DNA of 64,000 bases from the NCBI GenBank assembly GCA_003859965.1, contig RQYR01000008.1, positions 1 to 64,000 on the forward strand. The letters are read 5' to 3'. The stretch's first letter is position 1, and each line of letters begins with the position of its first letter. Shown in pieces: positions 18,393 through 27,227 of the stretch. The notes under the pieces are model-generated. The model worked only from the letters and a program-made list of their open reading frames with translations, made no database searches and was not told the origin of the DNA. This stretch comes from Comamonadaceae bacterium OH2545_COT-014. GTDB lineage: Bacteria; Pseudomonadota; Gammaproteobacteria; Burkholderiales; Burkholderiaceae_C. Both the position numbers and the translations under genes were made by a program.

Positions 18393-18566
18393 GATGAAAA
18401 ACGTCTAATGCGTGAAGACTCCCATAAAGCGGCGTGAGTATCTTCACCATCACGCGAGCGCGGGGCAACAGGTGTAACACTGTGAAAGGCGGTCCGGAAA
18501 AACCGGGTTTTGGCGCGCCATCAGGGCCACAATCCCCGCCGTTACAAATTGGACCCAGGATCACCC

Positions 18567-19298
18567 ATGAACCAGGCAAACAACCGTACCGACAAGATCG
18601 TCGTCGTGGATGACGATGCGCGCATTCGCGACTTGCTGCGCCGCTATCTGGCACAGGAAGGCTTCGAGGTCATCGTGGCCGAGGATGCCAAGGCGCTGTC
18701 GCGCATCATGCTGCGCGACACGGTGGATCTGATCGTGCTGGACCTGATGATGCCCGGCGAAGATGGCCTGTCTGTCTGCCGACGCCTGCGCGCTGCCGGC
18801 GACAAGACCCCCATCATCATGCTCACCGCCAAGGGCGAAGACGTGGACCGCATCGTCGGCCTGGAAGTGGGCGCTGACGACTACCTGGGCAAGCCCTTCA
18901 ACCCGCGCGAGCTGCTCGCGCGCATTCATGCCGTGCTGCGCCGCCGCCCGCCGATAGAAGCGCCCGGCGCGCCCTCTTCAGAAAACGAATCCGTCAGCTT
19001 CGGCCCCTTCGTGTTCGACCTGGGCGCGCGTTCGCTGCACAAGAATGGCGAAGAAATTTCCCTGACCACTGGCGAATTCGCCATGCTCAAGGCACTGGTG
19101 CGCCATCCGCGCCAGCCCCTGTCGCGCGAAAAGCTGGCGCAACTGGCCCGCGGGCGCGAATTCGAGCCCTTCGACCGCAGCCTGGACGTGCAGATCTCAC
19201 GCCTTCGCAAGCTGATCGAGCAAGACCCGGCCAGCCCCCGCTACATCCAGACCGTTTGGGGCGTAGGCTACGTTTTCGTGCCTGACGGCACCAATTGA
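18567..19298 (+). CDS. ompR: OmpR-family two-component response regulator
   Basis: This 243-residue regulator has an N-terminal receiver domain with VVVDDDARIRDLLRRYL, the phospho-acceptor Asp59 in LIVLDLMMPGED and the switch lysine in DDYLGKPFNPREL. The C-terminal winged-helix DNA-binding domain follows (LTTGEFAMLKALVRHPRQPL, RSLDVQISRLRKLIEQDP, ending TVWGVGYVFVPDG). It pairs with the histidine kinase 182 bp downstream. ATG 18567 was chosen because the receiver begins right after it. Like OmpR in other proteobacteria it may act in osmotic or envelope regulation, but its targets are not shown here. Confidence 0.92.
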   Translation: MNQANNRTDKIVVVDDDARIRDLLRRYLAQEGFEVIVAEDAKALSRIMLRDTVDLIVLDLMMPGEDGLSVCRRLRAAGDKTPIIMLTAKGEDVDRIVGLEVGADDYLGKPFNPRELLARIHAVLRRRPPIEAPGAPSSENESVSFGPFVFDLGARSLHKNGEEISLTTGEFAMLKALVRHPRQPLSREKLAQLARGREFEPFDRSLDVQISRLRKLIEQDPASPRYIQTVWGVGYVFVPDGTN

Positions 19299-19480
19299 TG
19301 GGCGCATGACGGGCGCCAGCGGCCACGGGCACGGCGCGTTGCCTGCCATGCCCGCTCTGGCCACGGCCCCGCCTCCTGGCCCGATCATCAGGCGGCTGGC
19401 GCCGCCCGCGCCGCCAGTCCCCCTGCGCTTTCACCTCCGCCCTACGCGAATTGGCTTCCTCCTCCGCCCCGGTCAACAGC

Positions 19481-20959
19481 ATGGATGCGCCCGACTCCAC
19501 CATGGGCGTGCCGCTGGACGACACGCCCCTACCCACCCCCCGCCCCCGCCGCAAGAAGCGCAAACGCGCGGGCTTGAGCCTCTTCTGGCGCACATTCTTC
19601 CTGCTGGCGCTGATGCTGCTGGGCAGCGCGCTGGGCTGGTATCAGCTTTTTCGCACGCTGGAACACGAACCGCGCGCCATCCAGAGCGCGCGGCAAGTCG
19701 CTTCGCTGGTGAACCTCTCGCGCGCCGCGCTGGTGCATTCGGACGCCATCGCGCGCGTCTCGCTCATCAAAACCCTGGCTGAGCAGGAGAAGGTGCGCAT
19801 CGTGCCGCACGAGCCGGGCGACCGCTTCGACCTGTTCGCCAGCAATGCGCTGGAGCAGCGCATGACCGAGGAGCTGGTGGCCCGCCTGGGCCCGGGCACA
19901 CTGGTAGCCAGCCGCGTCAACGACGAGCCGGGCCTGTGGGTCGGCTTCTCCATTGAAGGCGATTCCTACTGGCTGCTCATGGACCGCTCGCGCGTCAGCG
20001 CCCTTCTGGCCGGGGGCGCCTGGCTGCTGTGGATCGTGACCTTGTGCGCCGTCTCCCTGGTGGGCGCGGCACTGCTCGCGCGGCTGATCAACCGTCCGCT
20101 GAAAGCACTGGCCGCGGCGGCCGCCCGCGTACGCAGCGGCGACTACGTGGGGCACCGCCTGGACGAAAACGCCGCCTCGCGCGAAGTGCGGGAAGTCAAC
20201 ATCGGCTTCAACCGCATGGCCGACCAGCTCTCGCAAATTGAGCTGGACCGCGCCCAGATGCTGGCCGGCATCTCGCACGACTTGCGCACCCCGCTGGCAC
20301 GCCTGCGGCTGGAAACCGAAATGAGCGTGCCCGACCCCGTGGCGCGCGAGCACATGGCCGCCGACATCACGCAGGTGGACGCCATCATCGACAAGTTTCT
20401 CGACTATGCGCGGCCCGAGCAGCAAGCCAGCCCGCAGCCCGTGAACCTGGCCGAAATCGTGGAAAGCAGCGCCTACCCCTTCTCCGTGCGCGACGACATG
20501 CAGGTGCTGGTGGACGTGCCGCACGATCTGCGCGTACTGGCCGACGAAGTGGAGCTGGGCCGCGTGCTCTCCAACCTGCTGGAAAACGCCCGCCGCTACG
20601 GCAAGGCGCCCGACACGGGCGTCACCACCGTGCAGATCACGGCCAGCGCGGTGGAGCAGCACGTGTTCGTGCGCGTGCGCGACCACGGCCGCGGCGTGCC
20701 CGCCGAAGTGCTGCCCAAGCTCACACGCCCCTTCTTCCGTGGCGACGCCGCCCGCACCGCCGCCACGGGCGCGGGCCTGGGCCTGTCCATCGTGGCCAAG
20801 ATGGTGCAGAACATGGGCGGCAAGCTGAACCTGGGCAACGCCATCGGCGGCGGCCTGGTGGCGGCCATCCGGTTGCAGCGCGCCCCGGAAAACCGCCCGG
20901 CCGGCGCACCCGCCTCTGCGCCAGGACGGCTGGCCATTCTGAAGAAAAAACGCCCCTAG
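19481..20959 (+). CDS. envZ: EnvZ-like sensor histidine kinase
   Basis: This 492-residue membrane kinase is the partner of the upstream regulator. After a basic cytoplasmic start there is a first membrane helix (LFWRTFFLLALMLLGSALGW, about residues 30-50), a periplasmic sensor region of about 140 residues, a second helix (AWLLWIVTLCAVSLVGAALL), a HAMP linker (RPLKALAAAAARVRSGDY) and the H-box GISHDLRTPLARLRLETEM with His near 266. The ATPase domain has the N-box (SNLLENARRYG) and glycine boxes (DHGRGVP, TGAGLGLSIVAKM). The start is uncertain: ATG at 19481 is used, a TTG at 19451 is possible, and no strong ribosome site is evident for either. Confidence 0.88.
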   Translation: MDAPDSTMGVPLDDTPLPTPRPRRKKRKRAGLSLFWRTFFLLALMLLGSALGWYQLFRTLEHEPRAIQSARQVASLVNLSRAALVHSDAIARVSLIKTLAEQEKVRIVPHEPGDRFDLFASNALEQRMTEELVARLGPGTLVASRVNDEPGLWVGFSIEGDSYWLLMDRSRVSALLAGGAWLLWIVTLCAVSLVGAALLARLINRPLKALAAAAARVRSGDYVGHRLDENAASREVREVNIGFNRMADQLSQIELDRAQMLAGISHDLRTPLARLRLETEMSVPDPVAREHMAADITQVDAIIDKFLDYARPEQQASPQPVNLAEIVESSAYPFSVRDDMQVLVDVPHDLRVLADEVELGRVLSNLLENARRYGKAPDTGVTTVQITASAVEQHVFVRVRDHGRGVPAEVLPKLTRPFFRGDAARTAATGAGLGLSIVAKMVQNMGGKLNLGNAIGGGLVAAIRLQRAPENRPAGAPASAPGRLAILKKKRP

Positions 20960-20982
20960 GGCAGCCCCTTCAGCCTGAGAAG

Positions 20983-21513
20983 CTATTGAAAAAGCAGCGC
21001 TGTGGCACGCGCTTCAATGCTGGCGCCTTGCCCCACCGGGCCCAGCCGCTCGGCCGTTTTGGCCTTGACATTGACTTGCGCCGCCGCCACGCCCAACGCC
21101 TGGGCGATGCAGGCGGTCATGGCGGCGCGGTGCGGCGCCAGCTTGGGCGCCTGGGCAATCACGGTGCAGTCCACATTGCCTACCTGCCAGCCGGTGGCGC
21201 GCACGCGGCGCGCGCTTTCCGCCAGCAGCGTGGCCGAGTCGGCCCCTTTGAACGCGGCGTCGGTGTCCGGGAAATGGGTGCCAATGTCGCCCAACCCGGC
21301 CGCACCCAGCAACGCATCGGTCACGGCGTGCAGCAGCACGTCGGCGTCGGAATGGCCGAGCAGCCCGTGCGTGTGCGCGATACGCACGCCGCCAATCACC
21401 AGCGCCCGCCCAGGCACCAGCGCATGCACGTCCCAGCCTTCGCCAATGCGCACACGCGGCAGCGGCGGCACGTGCGAGGGATGGGCGGGCGGGTGTTCCG
21501 TGGGCTTGGTCAT
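20983..21513 (-). CDS. ispF: 2-C-methyl-D-erythritol 2,4-cyclodiphosphate synthase
   Basis: This 176-residue enzyme of the non-mevalonate isoprenoid pathway cyclises the CDP-ME 2-phosphate intermediate with release of CMP. Motifs: [20 protein letters not shown] with the zinc-binding Asp-x-His, [39 protein letters not shown], and the C-terminal [20 protein letters not shown]. Length is slightly over the usual 160 because of a Pro/His-rich start. The ATG at 21513 overlaps the ispD stop (ATGA), so the pair is translationally coupled. Confidence 0.96.
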   Translation of the reverse strand: MTKPTEHPPAHPSHVPPLPRVRIGEGWDVHALVPGRALVIGGVRIAHTHGLLGHSDADVLLHAVTDALLGAAGLGDIGTHFPDTDAAFKGADSATLLAESARRVRATGWQVGNVDCTVIAQAPKLAPHRAAMTACIAQALGVAAAQVNVKAKTAERLGPVGQGASIEARATALLFQ

Positions 21514-22310
21514 GGCAATCGGCTCCTGAGCACGGCTTCGGCCAGTGCGAAATCTTCCGGATAGGTCACTTTGAAATTCTGCGCGCTGCCGCACACCAGC
21601 AGCGGCGCATGGCCGGCGGCCTCCATGGCGCTGGCTTCATCGGTCAGGCCCTCAAAGCCGCTGGCCGCATGCGCCGCATAGGCGGCGTGCAGCGCGCCGA
21701 TGCGAAACATCTGCGGCGTTTGCGCCAGCCATTTGCCGGCCCGGTCGATGGTGGCGGCCACGCGCACCGGCCCTGCGGGGGGCGCGCCGGGCGCGGCGCT
21801 TTTGAGCGTGTCCGGCAGCGGCAGCGCCAGCAGGCCGCCCACCGCGTCTGGCCAGCAGGCGTCGATGAGTGCGTTGATTTGCGCGGGCGTGACGAGGCAG
21901 CGCGCCGCATCGTGCACCAGCACCCAGTCGCCGGAATGGGCGCCGTGGGCCAGCCAATAGGCCAAGCCGTTGAACACGCTTTCGGCGCGCGAAGCGCCGC
22001 CGCAATCGGCCACGACATGCGCCTTGGGAGCTTCATGGAGGGCTTCATGGGCCGCACCGCCCGCGCCCAGCGCCAGCGCCGTATCGCCCGGCGCCACCAC
22101 CACCAGCGTGCATGCCACGCGCGGCACCTGGGCCAGCGCGGCCAGCGTGTGCCGCACCAGCGGCTGCCCGGCCACGGTCTGGTACTGCTTGGGCTGCGGC
22201 GTGCCGGCGCGCGAGCCTGAGCCTGCACAGGGCAGCAGGGCAAAGCAGCGGGGGCGGCTTTCACTTTCGGGCGGCAGGGCACTGGCGGGGGGCAGTGGCG
22301 GGGCGGTCAT
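21510..22310 (-). CDS. ispD: 2-C-methyl-D-erythritol 4-phosphate cytidylyltransferase
   Basis: This 266-residue enzyme joins CTP to methylerythritol 4-phosphate in the non-mevalonate pathway. The N-terminal nucleotide-binding signature is [20 protein letters not shown]; the middle has [17 protein letters not shown] and [20 protein letters not shown]; the C-terminus has [29 protein letters not shown] and [16 protein letters not shown]. It is followed directly by ispF, overlapping by 4 bases. A Pro-rich leader of about 20 residues precedes the conserved domain, so a later start is possible. Confidence 0.96.
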   Translation of the reverse strand: MTAPPLPPASALPPESESRPRCFALLPCAGSGSRAGTPQPKQYQTVAGQPLVRHTLAALAQVPRVACTLVVVAPGDTALALGAGGAAHEALHEAPKAHVVADCGGASRAESVFNGLAYWLAHGAHSGDWVLVHDAARCLVTPAQINALIDACWPDAVGGLLALPLPDTLKSAAPGAPPAGPVRVAATIDRAGKWLAQTPQMFRIGALHAAYAAHAASGFEGLTDEASAMEAAGHAPLLVCGSAQNFKVTYPEDFALAEAVLRSRLP

Positions 22311-22412
22311 GGACGCCCCCGGTGCATGACAGCCAACAGAGCCAGCCGGCCGCCCCCGCTGGCCCTGCCCGGCAGGGGCCAGCCAAGGGCTGGCGCAAAA
22401 CGCCCAGAAACT

Positions 22413-22450
22413 TCAATATTCATAGCAAAAAAGGCCGTCATTACGGCCTG
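22413..22450. repeat. Dispersed repeat carrying the terminator of the EF-hand operon (copy 6)
   Basis: The layout is CATAGC next to an A-run and a hairpin. It sits between ispD and the EF-hand gene and appears to have been recruited as a terminator (see the terminator entry). Confidence 0.5.
22426..22449 (-). terminator. Rho-independent terminator after the EF-hand gene
   Basis: The stem AGGCCGT/ACGGCCT (22432-22449) with loop CATT is followed on the minus strand by six T (22432-22427). It lies 64 bp after the end of the EF-hand gene and upstream of ispD. Confidence 0.75.
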
Positions 22451-22513
22451 AACGGCCTAAACGGCTTGTTGGGTGGTTGATGCCCGCATGCCATCGCAAG
22501 CCGGCTGGCGACC

Positions 22514-22987
22514 TCACTGGGCCGCTGCGCCAGCTTGCCGCCGCGCTTCGGCCTCGGCCTGCTCGCGGGCTTTGCGGGCGCGGCGTTCGGCCACGCGCTG
22601 ACGGGCCAGGACACGGATTTCGTCGGGCGTCACGTAGCCGTCGCTGTCGGTATCCGCCGTCTTGAACTCTTCACGCAGGGGCTTCCAGGGAATGGTGCGC
22701 ACTTCGTTCCATGAGAGTTTGCCGTCGTGGTTGGTATCCAGCAGGCGAAACCACTGCAAGGCTTGCTTTTCGCCTTTGCTGGGGGTGCGGGCGGGGGCGG
22801 ATGCCGCCCCGGCGGGCGGCGCGGGCACGGGAGTGGGAGGGGCCGATGCCGTGGCAGCCGGCTCGCTGAAGCCAGCGTCTGGCACGGTGGTGGCCGCCTG
22901 TGCCCAGGCGGGCGCCACGGCGGCGGCGAGCCATCCGGCCAGCACGGCGGCTGGCCACCCGTGATGGGGGTGCATGAAACGCTTCAT
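22514..22987 (-). CDS. Exported EF-hand calcium-binding protein
   Basis: This 157-residue protein has a signal peptide (hydrophobic AAVLAGWLAAAVAPAWAQ, about residues 14-31), a Pro/Ala-rich linker, and two EF-hand loops: DTNHDGKLSWNE (about 92-103) and DTDSDGYVTPDE, each with Asp at positions 1, 3 and 5 and Glu at 12. A charged Arg/Ala helix ends the protein. It should bind calcium in the periplasm; a specific role is not evident. The start ATG at 22987 overlaps the stop of the 5'-nucleotidase gene (ATGA), so the two are coupled; ATG 22975 is an alternative. Confidence 0.85.
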   Translation of the reverse strand: MKRFMHPHHGWPAAVLAGWLAAAVAPAWAQAATTVPDAGFSEPAATASAPPTPVPAPPAGAASAPARTPSKGEKQALQWFRLLDTNHDGKLSWNEVRTIPWKPLREEFKTADTDSDGYVTPDEIRVLARQRVAERRARKAREQAEAEARRQAGAAAQ

Positions 22988-24033
22988 AAGGCAGAACGGG
23001 AATGCGGGCGCGGCCCTGCCGCTGCCGGGGCGCGGCGTGAGCGCTCGGGCGGGCTTGGCGGGGCCGCTTCTGCACCGGCGGTGCGAGCCGGTGCATGGGC
23101 GGCGGCTGGCATCGGGGAGCCATGCGGCTCCCCATTGGCCACGCCAGCGGCCACGTGGCCGGCGGGCACGTGGCGCGCGGCGTTGTCGGTGTGGCCGGTC
23201 TGGTCGTCGAAGAAGAAGTCCGGCTCGAATTCGCGCAGAAACTCGCCCTTGGGCAAGCCGCCGAGGAACATGGCTTCGTCCACCGCGATGTCCCAGGCCA
23301 TGAGGGTGCGGATGGCGCGCTCGTGCGCGGGCGCGCTGCGGGCGGTGACGAGGGCGGTGCGCAGGCCCATCGGGCATCCGGCCCGCGCGCCAGCGGTTTG
23401 CAGGCGGTGCAGCGCGGCCAGCAGGGGCTTGAAGGGGCCGTCAGGCAGCGGCCGCTTGGCCTTGTCCTGTTCGTGTGACTGGAAGGCGGCCAGCCCTTGG
23501 GCCTGGTAGACGCGCTCGGCCTCGTCGGAAAACAGCACGGCGTCGCCGTCGAAGGCGATGCGCACTTCATGCGGGTGGTTGTCCCGCGCGCGCGCCGATT
23601 CGGTGAGCACGCGCGCGGCCGGAAAGCCCAGCTTGAGCGCCTGGCGCACGTCGGCCTCGTTGGCCGACAGGAACAGGTGCGCGCCCAGCGGGCGCAGGTA
23701 GCGGAACGGATCGCGCCCCTGGGTGAACACGCCGCGCTCCAGCGCGATGCCGCTGGCCGCCGCGCTGCGGAATACGCGCATGCCGCTGACCGGGTCGTTG
23801 CGCGAAAGAATGACCACTTCCACCCGCTTGTGCCCGGGCTGGTTGAAGGCCAGCAGCTTCTTCACCAGCGAGAACGCCACGCCGGGGGGCGCGGGCACGT
23901 CCAGCCGCTCCAGTTGCAGGCGCATGTAGGCGCTGGCGTCGCCCGCTTCGAACAGGCGGTTTTCCTCCTCGAAGTCGAACAGCGCGCGCGAGGAGATGGC
24001 AACGATGAGCTGGTGTTTCAGGGTGGCGGACAT
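22984..24033 (-). CDS. 5'-nucleotidase (NT5C1-like cytosolic family)
   Basis: This 349-residue protein matches the bacterial 5'-nucleotidase family related to eukaryotic cytosolic 5'-nucleotidase I, which dephosphorylates nucleoside monophosphates. Signatures are LIVAISSRALFDFEEENRLF near the N-terminus, VVILSRNDPVSGMRVFRSAA, VRIAFDGDAVLFSDEAERVY (catalytic acidic loop) and FEPDFFFDDQTGHTDNAARH. The C-terminal 50 residues are Ala/Pro-rich and probably disordered. No signal peptide is seen. It shares a 4-base overlap with the EF-hand gene. Confidence 0.87.
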   Translation of the reverse strand: MSATLKHQLIVAISSRALFDFEEENRLFEAGDASAYMRLQLERLDVPAPPGVAFSLVKKLLAFNQPGHKRVEVVILSRNDPVSGMRVFRSAAASGIALERGVFTQGRDPFRYLRPLGAHLFLSANEADVRQALKLGFPAARVLTESARARDNHPHEVRIAFDGDAVLFSDEAERVYQAQGLAAFQSHEQDKAKRPLPDGPFKPLLAALHRLQTAGARAGCPMGLRTALVTARSAPAHERAIRTLMAWDIAVDEAMFLGGLPKGEFLREFEPDFFFDDQTGHTDNAARHVPAGHVAAGVANGEPHGSPMPAAAHAPARTAGAEAAPPSPPERSRRAPAAAGPRPHSRSAL

Positions 24034-24205
24034 GGATGGGATACCGCTTGGCAGGCGCCCGGGCCGGGCGGCCGGGGCCAGAAGGCAAAGGGCGACGGGC
24101 GGCAACTCTAGCAGCCATGCGGGTGGTCTGCATGGCTCCGGCCCGATCGGCCAATGAAGGGGTGCCGAGACCAGAACGTGAAGCGGCGGGGCCGCCCCGT
24201 GGCGT

Positions 24206-26020
24206 TCAGCTCAGCGGCGGGGTGGCCGTGATCACTTCTTCCAGCGTGGTCACGCCCTCGGCCACGCGCAGCGCGCCGGCCAGGCGCAGCGGGCGCATGC
24301 CGTCGGCCACGGCCTGCTGGCGCAGCGCGGCCAGGCCGGCATCGGCCTGCACCAGGCCACGGAAGGCTTCGCTGACCGTGAGCAGCTCGTACAGCCCCAT
24401 GCGGCCGCGAAAGCCGGTCATGCGGCATTCCACGCAGCCCACAGGCTTGTAGGGGCGAAAACCGGCATTGATCTTCCAGGGCTTGATGGCCTCGGTCAGC
24501 GTGGCCTTGGCGGCCTCGTCATCTGGCGCGCGGCAGCTGGGGCACAGGGTGCGCACCAGGCGCTGCGCCAGCACGCCGAGCACGGTGGCGCTGAGCAGGT
24601 AGGCGGGCACGCCCAGCTCCATCAGGCGCGTGAGGGCGCTGGGCGCGTCGTTGGTGTGCAGGGTGCTGAACACCAGGTGGCCGGTGAGGGCGGCCTGCAC
24701 CGCCATCTCGGCGGTTTCCAGGTCACGGATCTCGCCAATCATGATGATGTCCGGGTCCTGCCGCATGAGCGCGCGCAGCCCCTCGGCAAAACCGAAGTCC
24801 AGCGCGGGCTGCACCTGGGTCTGGTTGAGCGTGGGCTCGATCATCTCGATCGGATCCTCGATGGTGCTGACGTTGACCTCCTCGGTGGCCACGCGCTTGA
24901 GCGTGGAGTACAGCGTGGTGGTCTTGCCCGAGCCGGTGGGGCCGGTGACGAGGATGATGCCGTGCGGGCGCCGCACCAGCGCCTCCCAGCGCTCGGCGTC
25001 GTGGCGGGTGAAGCCCAGCGCGTCCAGGTCCTTGACGGCGGTGTCAGGGTCGAAGATGCGCATGACCAGCTTTTCGCCAAAGGCGGTCGGCAGGGTGGAC
25101 AGGCGCATCTCGATTTCCTCGCCGCGCACGTTGCGCGTCTTGATGCGGCCGTCCAGCGGGCGGCGCTTTTCCACCACGTCCATGCGGCCCAGCAGCTTGA
25201 TGCGGGCGGTCATGGCCGCCATCACGCCCAGCGGCACCTGGTAGACGGGGTGCAGCACGCCGTCGATGCGAAAGCGGATCACGCCCTGCTCGCGGCGCGG
25301 CTCCAGGTGGATGTCGCTGGCGCGCTGGTCGAAGGCGTACTGCCACAGCCAGTCCACCACCTGCACCACGCCCTGGTCGTTGGCGTCGAGCTGGCGGTTG
25401 GTCTTGCCCAGCTCCACCAGCTGCTCGAAGCTGGCGTGTCCCACGGCCGCCGCGCCGGCCTTCTGCGCCGCGCGCACCGATTTGGCGAGCGCGAAGAACT
25501 CGGCCGTGTAGCGCTTGATGTCGGCCGGGTTGGCCACCACGCGCCGCACCTGGCGCCTGGCCTGGCGCTCGACCTCGGCCACCCAGTCGTCGATGAACGG
25601 CTCGCTGGTGGCCACCACCACCTCGCCGCTGGTGACCTGCACGGGCAGCACCTTGTGGCGCTCGGCATAGACGGCGCTCATGGTGTCGGCCACCTTGCCC
25701 ACGTCCACCTTCAGCGGGTCGATGCGCAGGTAGCCCAGGCCGGCGCGCTGGGCCAGGTGTTCGGTGAGCTGCTCCACGTCCAGCGGCTGGCCGGTGGCGG
25801 CGCTGAGCATGCCCACGGCGGCCAGCCGCACCAGCGCGGGCTGCGCGCTTTCGGCCTGCGAGATGCGGGCGATGGTGCGGTCGGCCTCGGCGCGGGTGAT
25901 CACGCCGTCCTGGCACAGCCATTCAATGAAGTGACGCCATTGCAGCGGCCCGGCGTAGTCGGCAGGCTGGGGAACGGCGGTGACGGGGGGCGCGGCGCGG
26001 ACAGAAGGCTTGTGCTTCAT
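24206..26020 (-). CDS. GspE/PulE-family secretion or pilus assembly ATPase
   Basis: This 604-residue AAA-type ATPase belongs to the type II secretion/type IV pilus assembly family. An N-terminal MshEN/GspE-N-like region (about 30-190) precedes the core: ASDIHLEPRREQGVIRFRID, Walker A GPTGSGKTTTLYSTL (about 358), Walker B DPDIIMIGEIRDLE (about 420), and the zinc tetracysteine CPSC...CVEC near 510-550. It overlaps the upstream spermidine-synthase-like gene by 4 bases. No pilin, secretin or inner-membrane platform genes are nearby, so which machine it drives is unknown; PilB and GspE themselves are normally clustered elsewhere. Confidence 0.88.
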   Translation of the reverse strand: MKHKPSVRAAPPVTAVPQPADYAGPLQWRHFIEWLCQDGVITRAEADRTIARISQAESAQPALVRLAAVGMLSAATGQPLDVEQLTEHLAQRAGLGYLRIDPLKVDVGKVADTMSAVYAERHKVLPVQVTSGEVVVATSEPFIDDWVAEVERQARRQVRRVVANPADIKRYTAEFFALAKSVRAAQKAGAAAVGHASFEQLVELGKTNRQLDANDQGVVQVVDWLWQYAFDQRASDIHLEPRREQGVIRFRIDGVLHPVYQVPLGVMAAMTARIKLLGRMDVVEKRRPLDGRIKTRNVRGEEIEMRLSTLPTAFGEKLVMRIFDPDTAVKDLDALGFTRHDAERWEALVRRPHGIILVTGPTGSGKTTTLYSTLKRVATEEVNVSTIEDPIEMIEPTLNQTQVQPALDFGFAEGLRALMRQDPDIIMIGEIRDLETAEMAVQAALTGHLVFSTLHTNDAPSALTRLMELGVPAYLLSATVLGVLAQRLVRTLCPSCRAPDDEAAKATLTEAIKPWKINAGFRPYKPVGCVECRMTGFRGRMGLYELLTVSEAFRGLVQADAGLAALRQQAVADGMRPLRLAGALRVAEGVTTLEEVITATPPLS

Positions 26021-26796
26021 TTTTCAACGGGCTTGAAAACGCGCAGCCATTTCGTGGCGGGCAGCGGCCAGCGCGCCTCAATGGCTTCGGCGCGCGCCGC
26101 CAGCTCATCGCGCCTGGGGCGCGACGGGCGGCGCTGCGCCAGGGCAATGGCATTGCCCTCGCGCGTGGGCTTGAAGGTCCACAAGGCCTGCGCGCCAAAG
26201 GCCTCTGCCATGCTGGCCAGGCTGCGCTCGAAACTGGCGGCGCGGCCAAACAGGTTCACGGTCATCACGCCGTCGTCGGTCAGCAGGCGGCGGCAGTCGG
26301 CATAGAAGGCGGCGCTGTCCAGCACGGGCGCGGCGGCGTCATGGTCATACAGGTCAACCTGCAACGCATCGACCGTGCCCAGCCACTCGGGGCTGCGGAT
26401 TTCCTCGGCCGCGTCGGCCAGCACCACACGCAGTTTGGAGCCGTCGGCCGGCAGGCGAAACCACTGGCGGCACGCGGCCAGCACCTGCGGGTTGATCTCG
26501 ATGGCCGTGGTGCACATGCGCAACTGGCGCGCGCAGAACTTGGTAAGCGCGGCCGCGCCCAGGCCCAGCTGCATCGCGTGGCCCTCATGCACCGCGTCCA
26601 GATCCGGCACGAACAGCAGCCAAGCCATCATGCGCTGCACGTATTCCAGATCAATGTCGTAAGGCCGGGCCATGCGCATCGAGCCTTGCACCCAGGGCGT
26701 GCCCAGGTGCAAATAGCGGATGCCGCCGCTCTCGGAAAGGCTGACTTCGGCCTGCGCATGCGCGGCGGCCTGCTTGTGTGGGGTGTCGTGTTTCAA
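26017..26796 (-). CDS. Spermidine synthase-like methyltransferase-fold protein
   Basis: This 259-residue protein has the spermidine-synthase fold: an N-terminal beta region (GGIRYLHLGTPWVQGSMRMA), the nucleotide-binding loop MQLGLGAAALTKFCARQL, the acidic IEINPQVLAACRQWF, and VDALQVDLYDHDAAAPVLDS in the position of the catalytic aspartate loop. Many such proteins lack a confirmed polyamine activity, and the GxGxG loop is modified here (GLGAAA), so true spermidine synthesis is doubtful. It is coupled to the GspE-type ATPase by an ATGA overlap, a pairing I recall from other Comamonadaceae but cannot explain functionally. Confidence 0.75.
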   Translation of the reverse strand: MKHDTPHKQAAAHAQAEVSLSESGGIRYLHLGTPWVQGSMRMARPYDIDLEYVQRMMAWLLFVPDLDAVHEGHAMQLGLGAAALTKFCARQLRMCTTAIEINPQVLAACRQWFRLPADGSKLRVVLADAAEEIRSPEWLGTVDALQVDLYDHDAAAPVLDSAAFYADCRRLLTDDGVMTVNLFGRAASFERSLASMAEAFGAQALWTFKPTREGNAIALAQRRPSRPRRDELAARAEAIEARWPLPATKWLRVFKPVEK

Positions 26797-27007
26797 GGTA
26801 GGGGCATTATCGGCCCCGCCCTCGTTACCCCAGCCTCACCCAAAGGTTCGCTTCGCCCGCAAAGCATCTGCAGGGAGCCTAGCTCTCCCGCCCATTCATC
26901 CTTGATTGCCCCAACAGACGCCTACCAGAAAACGGAAGACTGCTTCTCTTTTTGAAGCAACACCGAGGTACCACCGCAGCTTGGCCATAAAAATTTCCAC
27001 CAAACCC

Positions 27008-27036
27008 GAGACATATCTGAAAACATGCTGTATACT
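27008..27036 (+). promoter_or_regulatory. Candidate promoter of tRNA-Arg
   Basis: TATACT (27031-27036) lies 12 bp before the tRNA; GAGACA (27008-27013) is a 4/6 match to the -35 with a 17-bp spacer. The surrounding AT-rich stretch stands out from the GC-rich background. Confidence 0.6.
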
Positions 27037-27048
27037 TCAACGCTTCGC

Positions 27049-27125
27049 GCGGCTGTAGCTCAGTTGGATAGAGTACTTGGCTACGAACCAAGGGGTCGTG
27101 GGTTCGAATCCTGCCAGCCGCGCCA
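27049..27125 (+). tRNA. tRNA-Arg (ACG)
   Basis: A 77-nt tRNA with encoded CCA. The acceptor GCGGCTG pairs with CAGCCGC; the anticodon stem CTTGG/CCAAG encloses loop CTACGAA, giving anticodon ACG. The T-loop is TTCGAAT. Confidence 0.97.
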
Positions 27126-27132
27126 CTTATTC

Positions 27133-27170
27133 AAAGCCCCGCAAATCAATTGGTTTGCGGGGCTTTTCGT
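27133..27170 (+). terminator. Rho-independent terminator after tRNA-Arg
   Basis: A 13-bp stem (AAAGCCCCGCAAA / TTTGCGGGGCTTT) around an 8-base loop, ending in a T-run, starts 8 bp after the tRNA. Confidence 0.9.
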
Positions 27171-27227
27171 TGACTAGTGCCAAATGCCGCGGCAAGCGCG
27201 CCACGGCCACAAAAGGAGCGCTTTGCC

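Noticed and set aside
27171-27227. FMN riboswitch upstream of ribE
   Set aside because: Only about 60 bp lie between the tRNA-Arg terminator and the start codon, too short for the aptamer, and none of its conserved blocks is seen.
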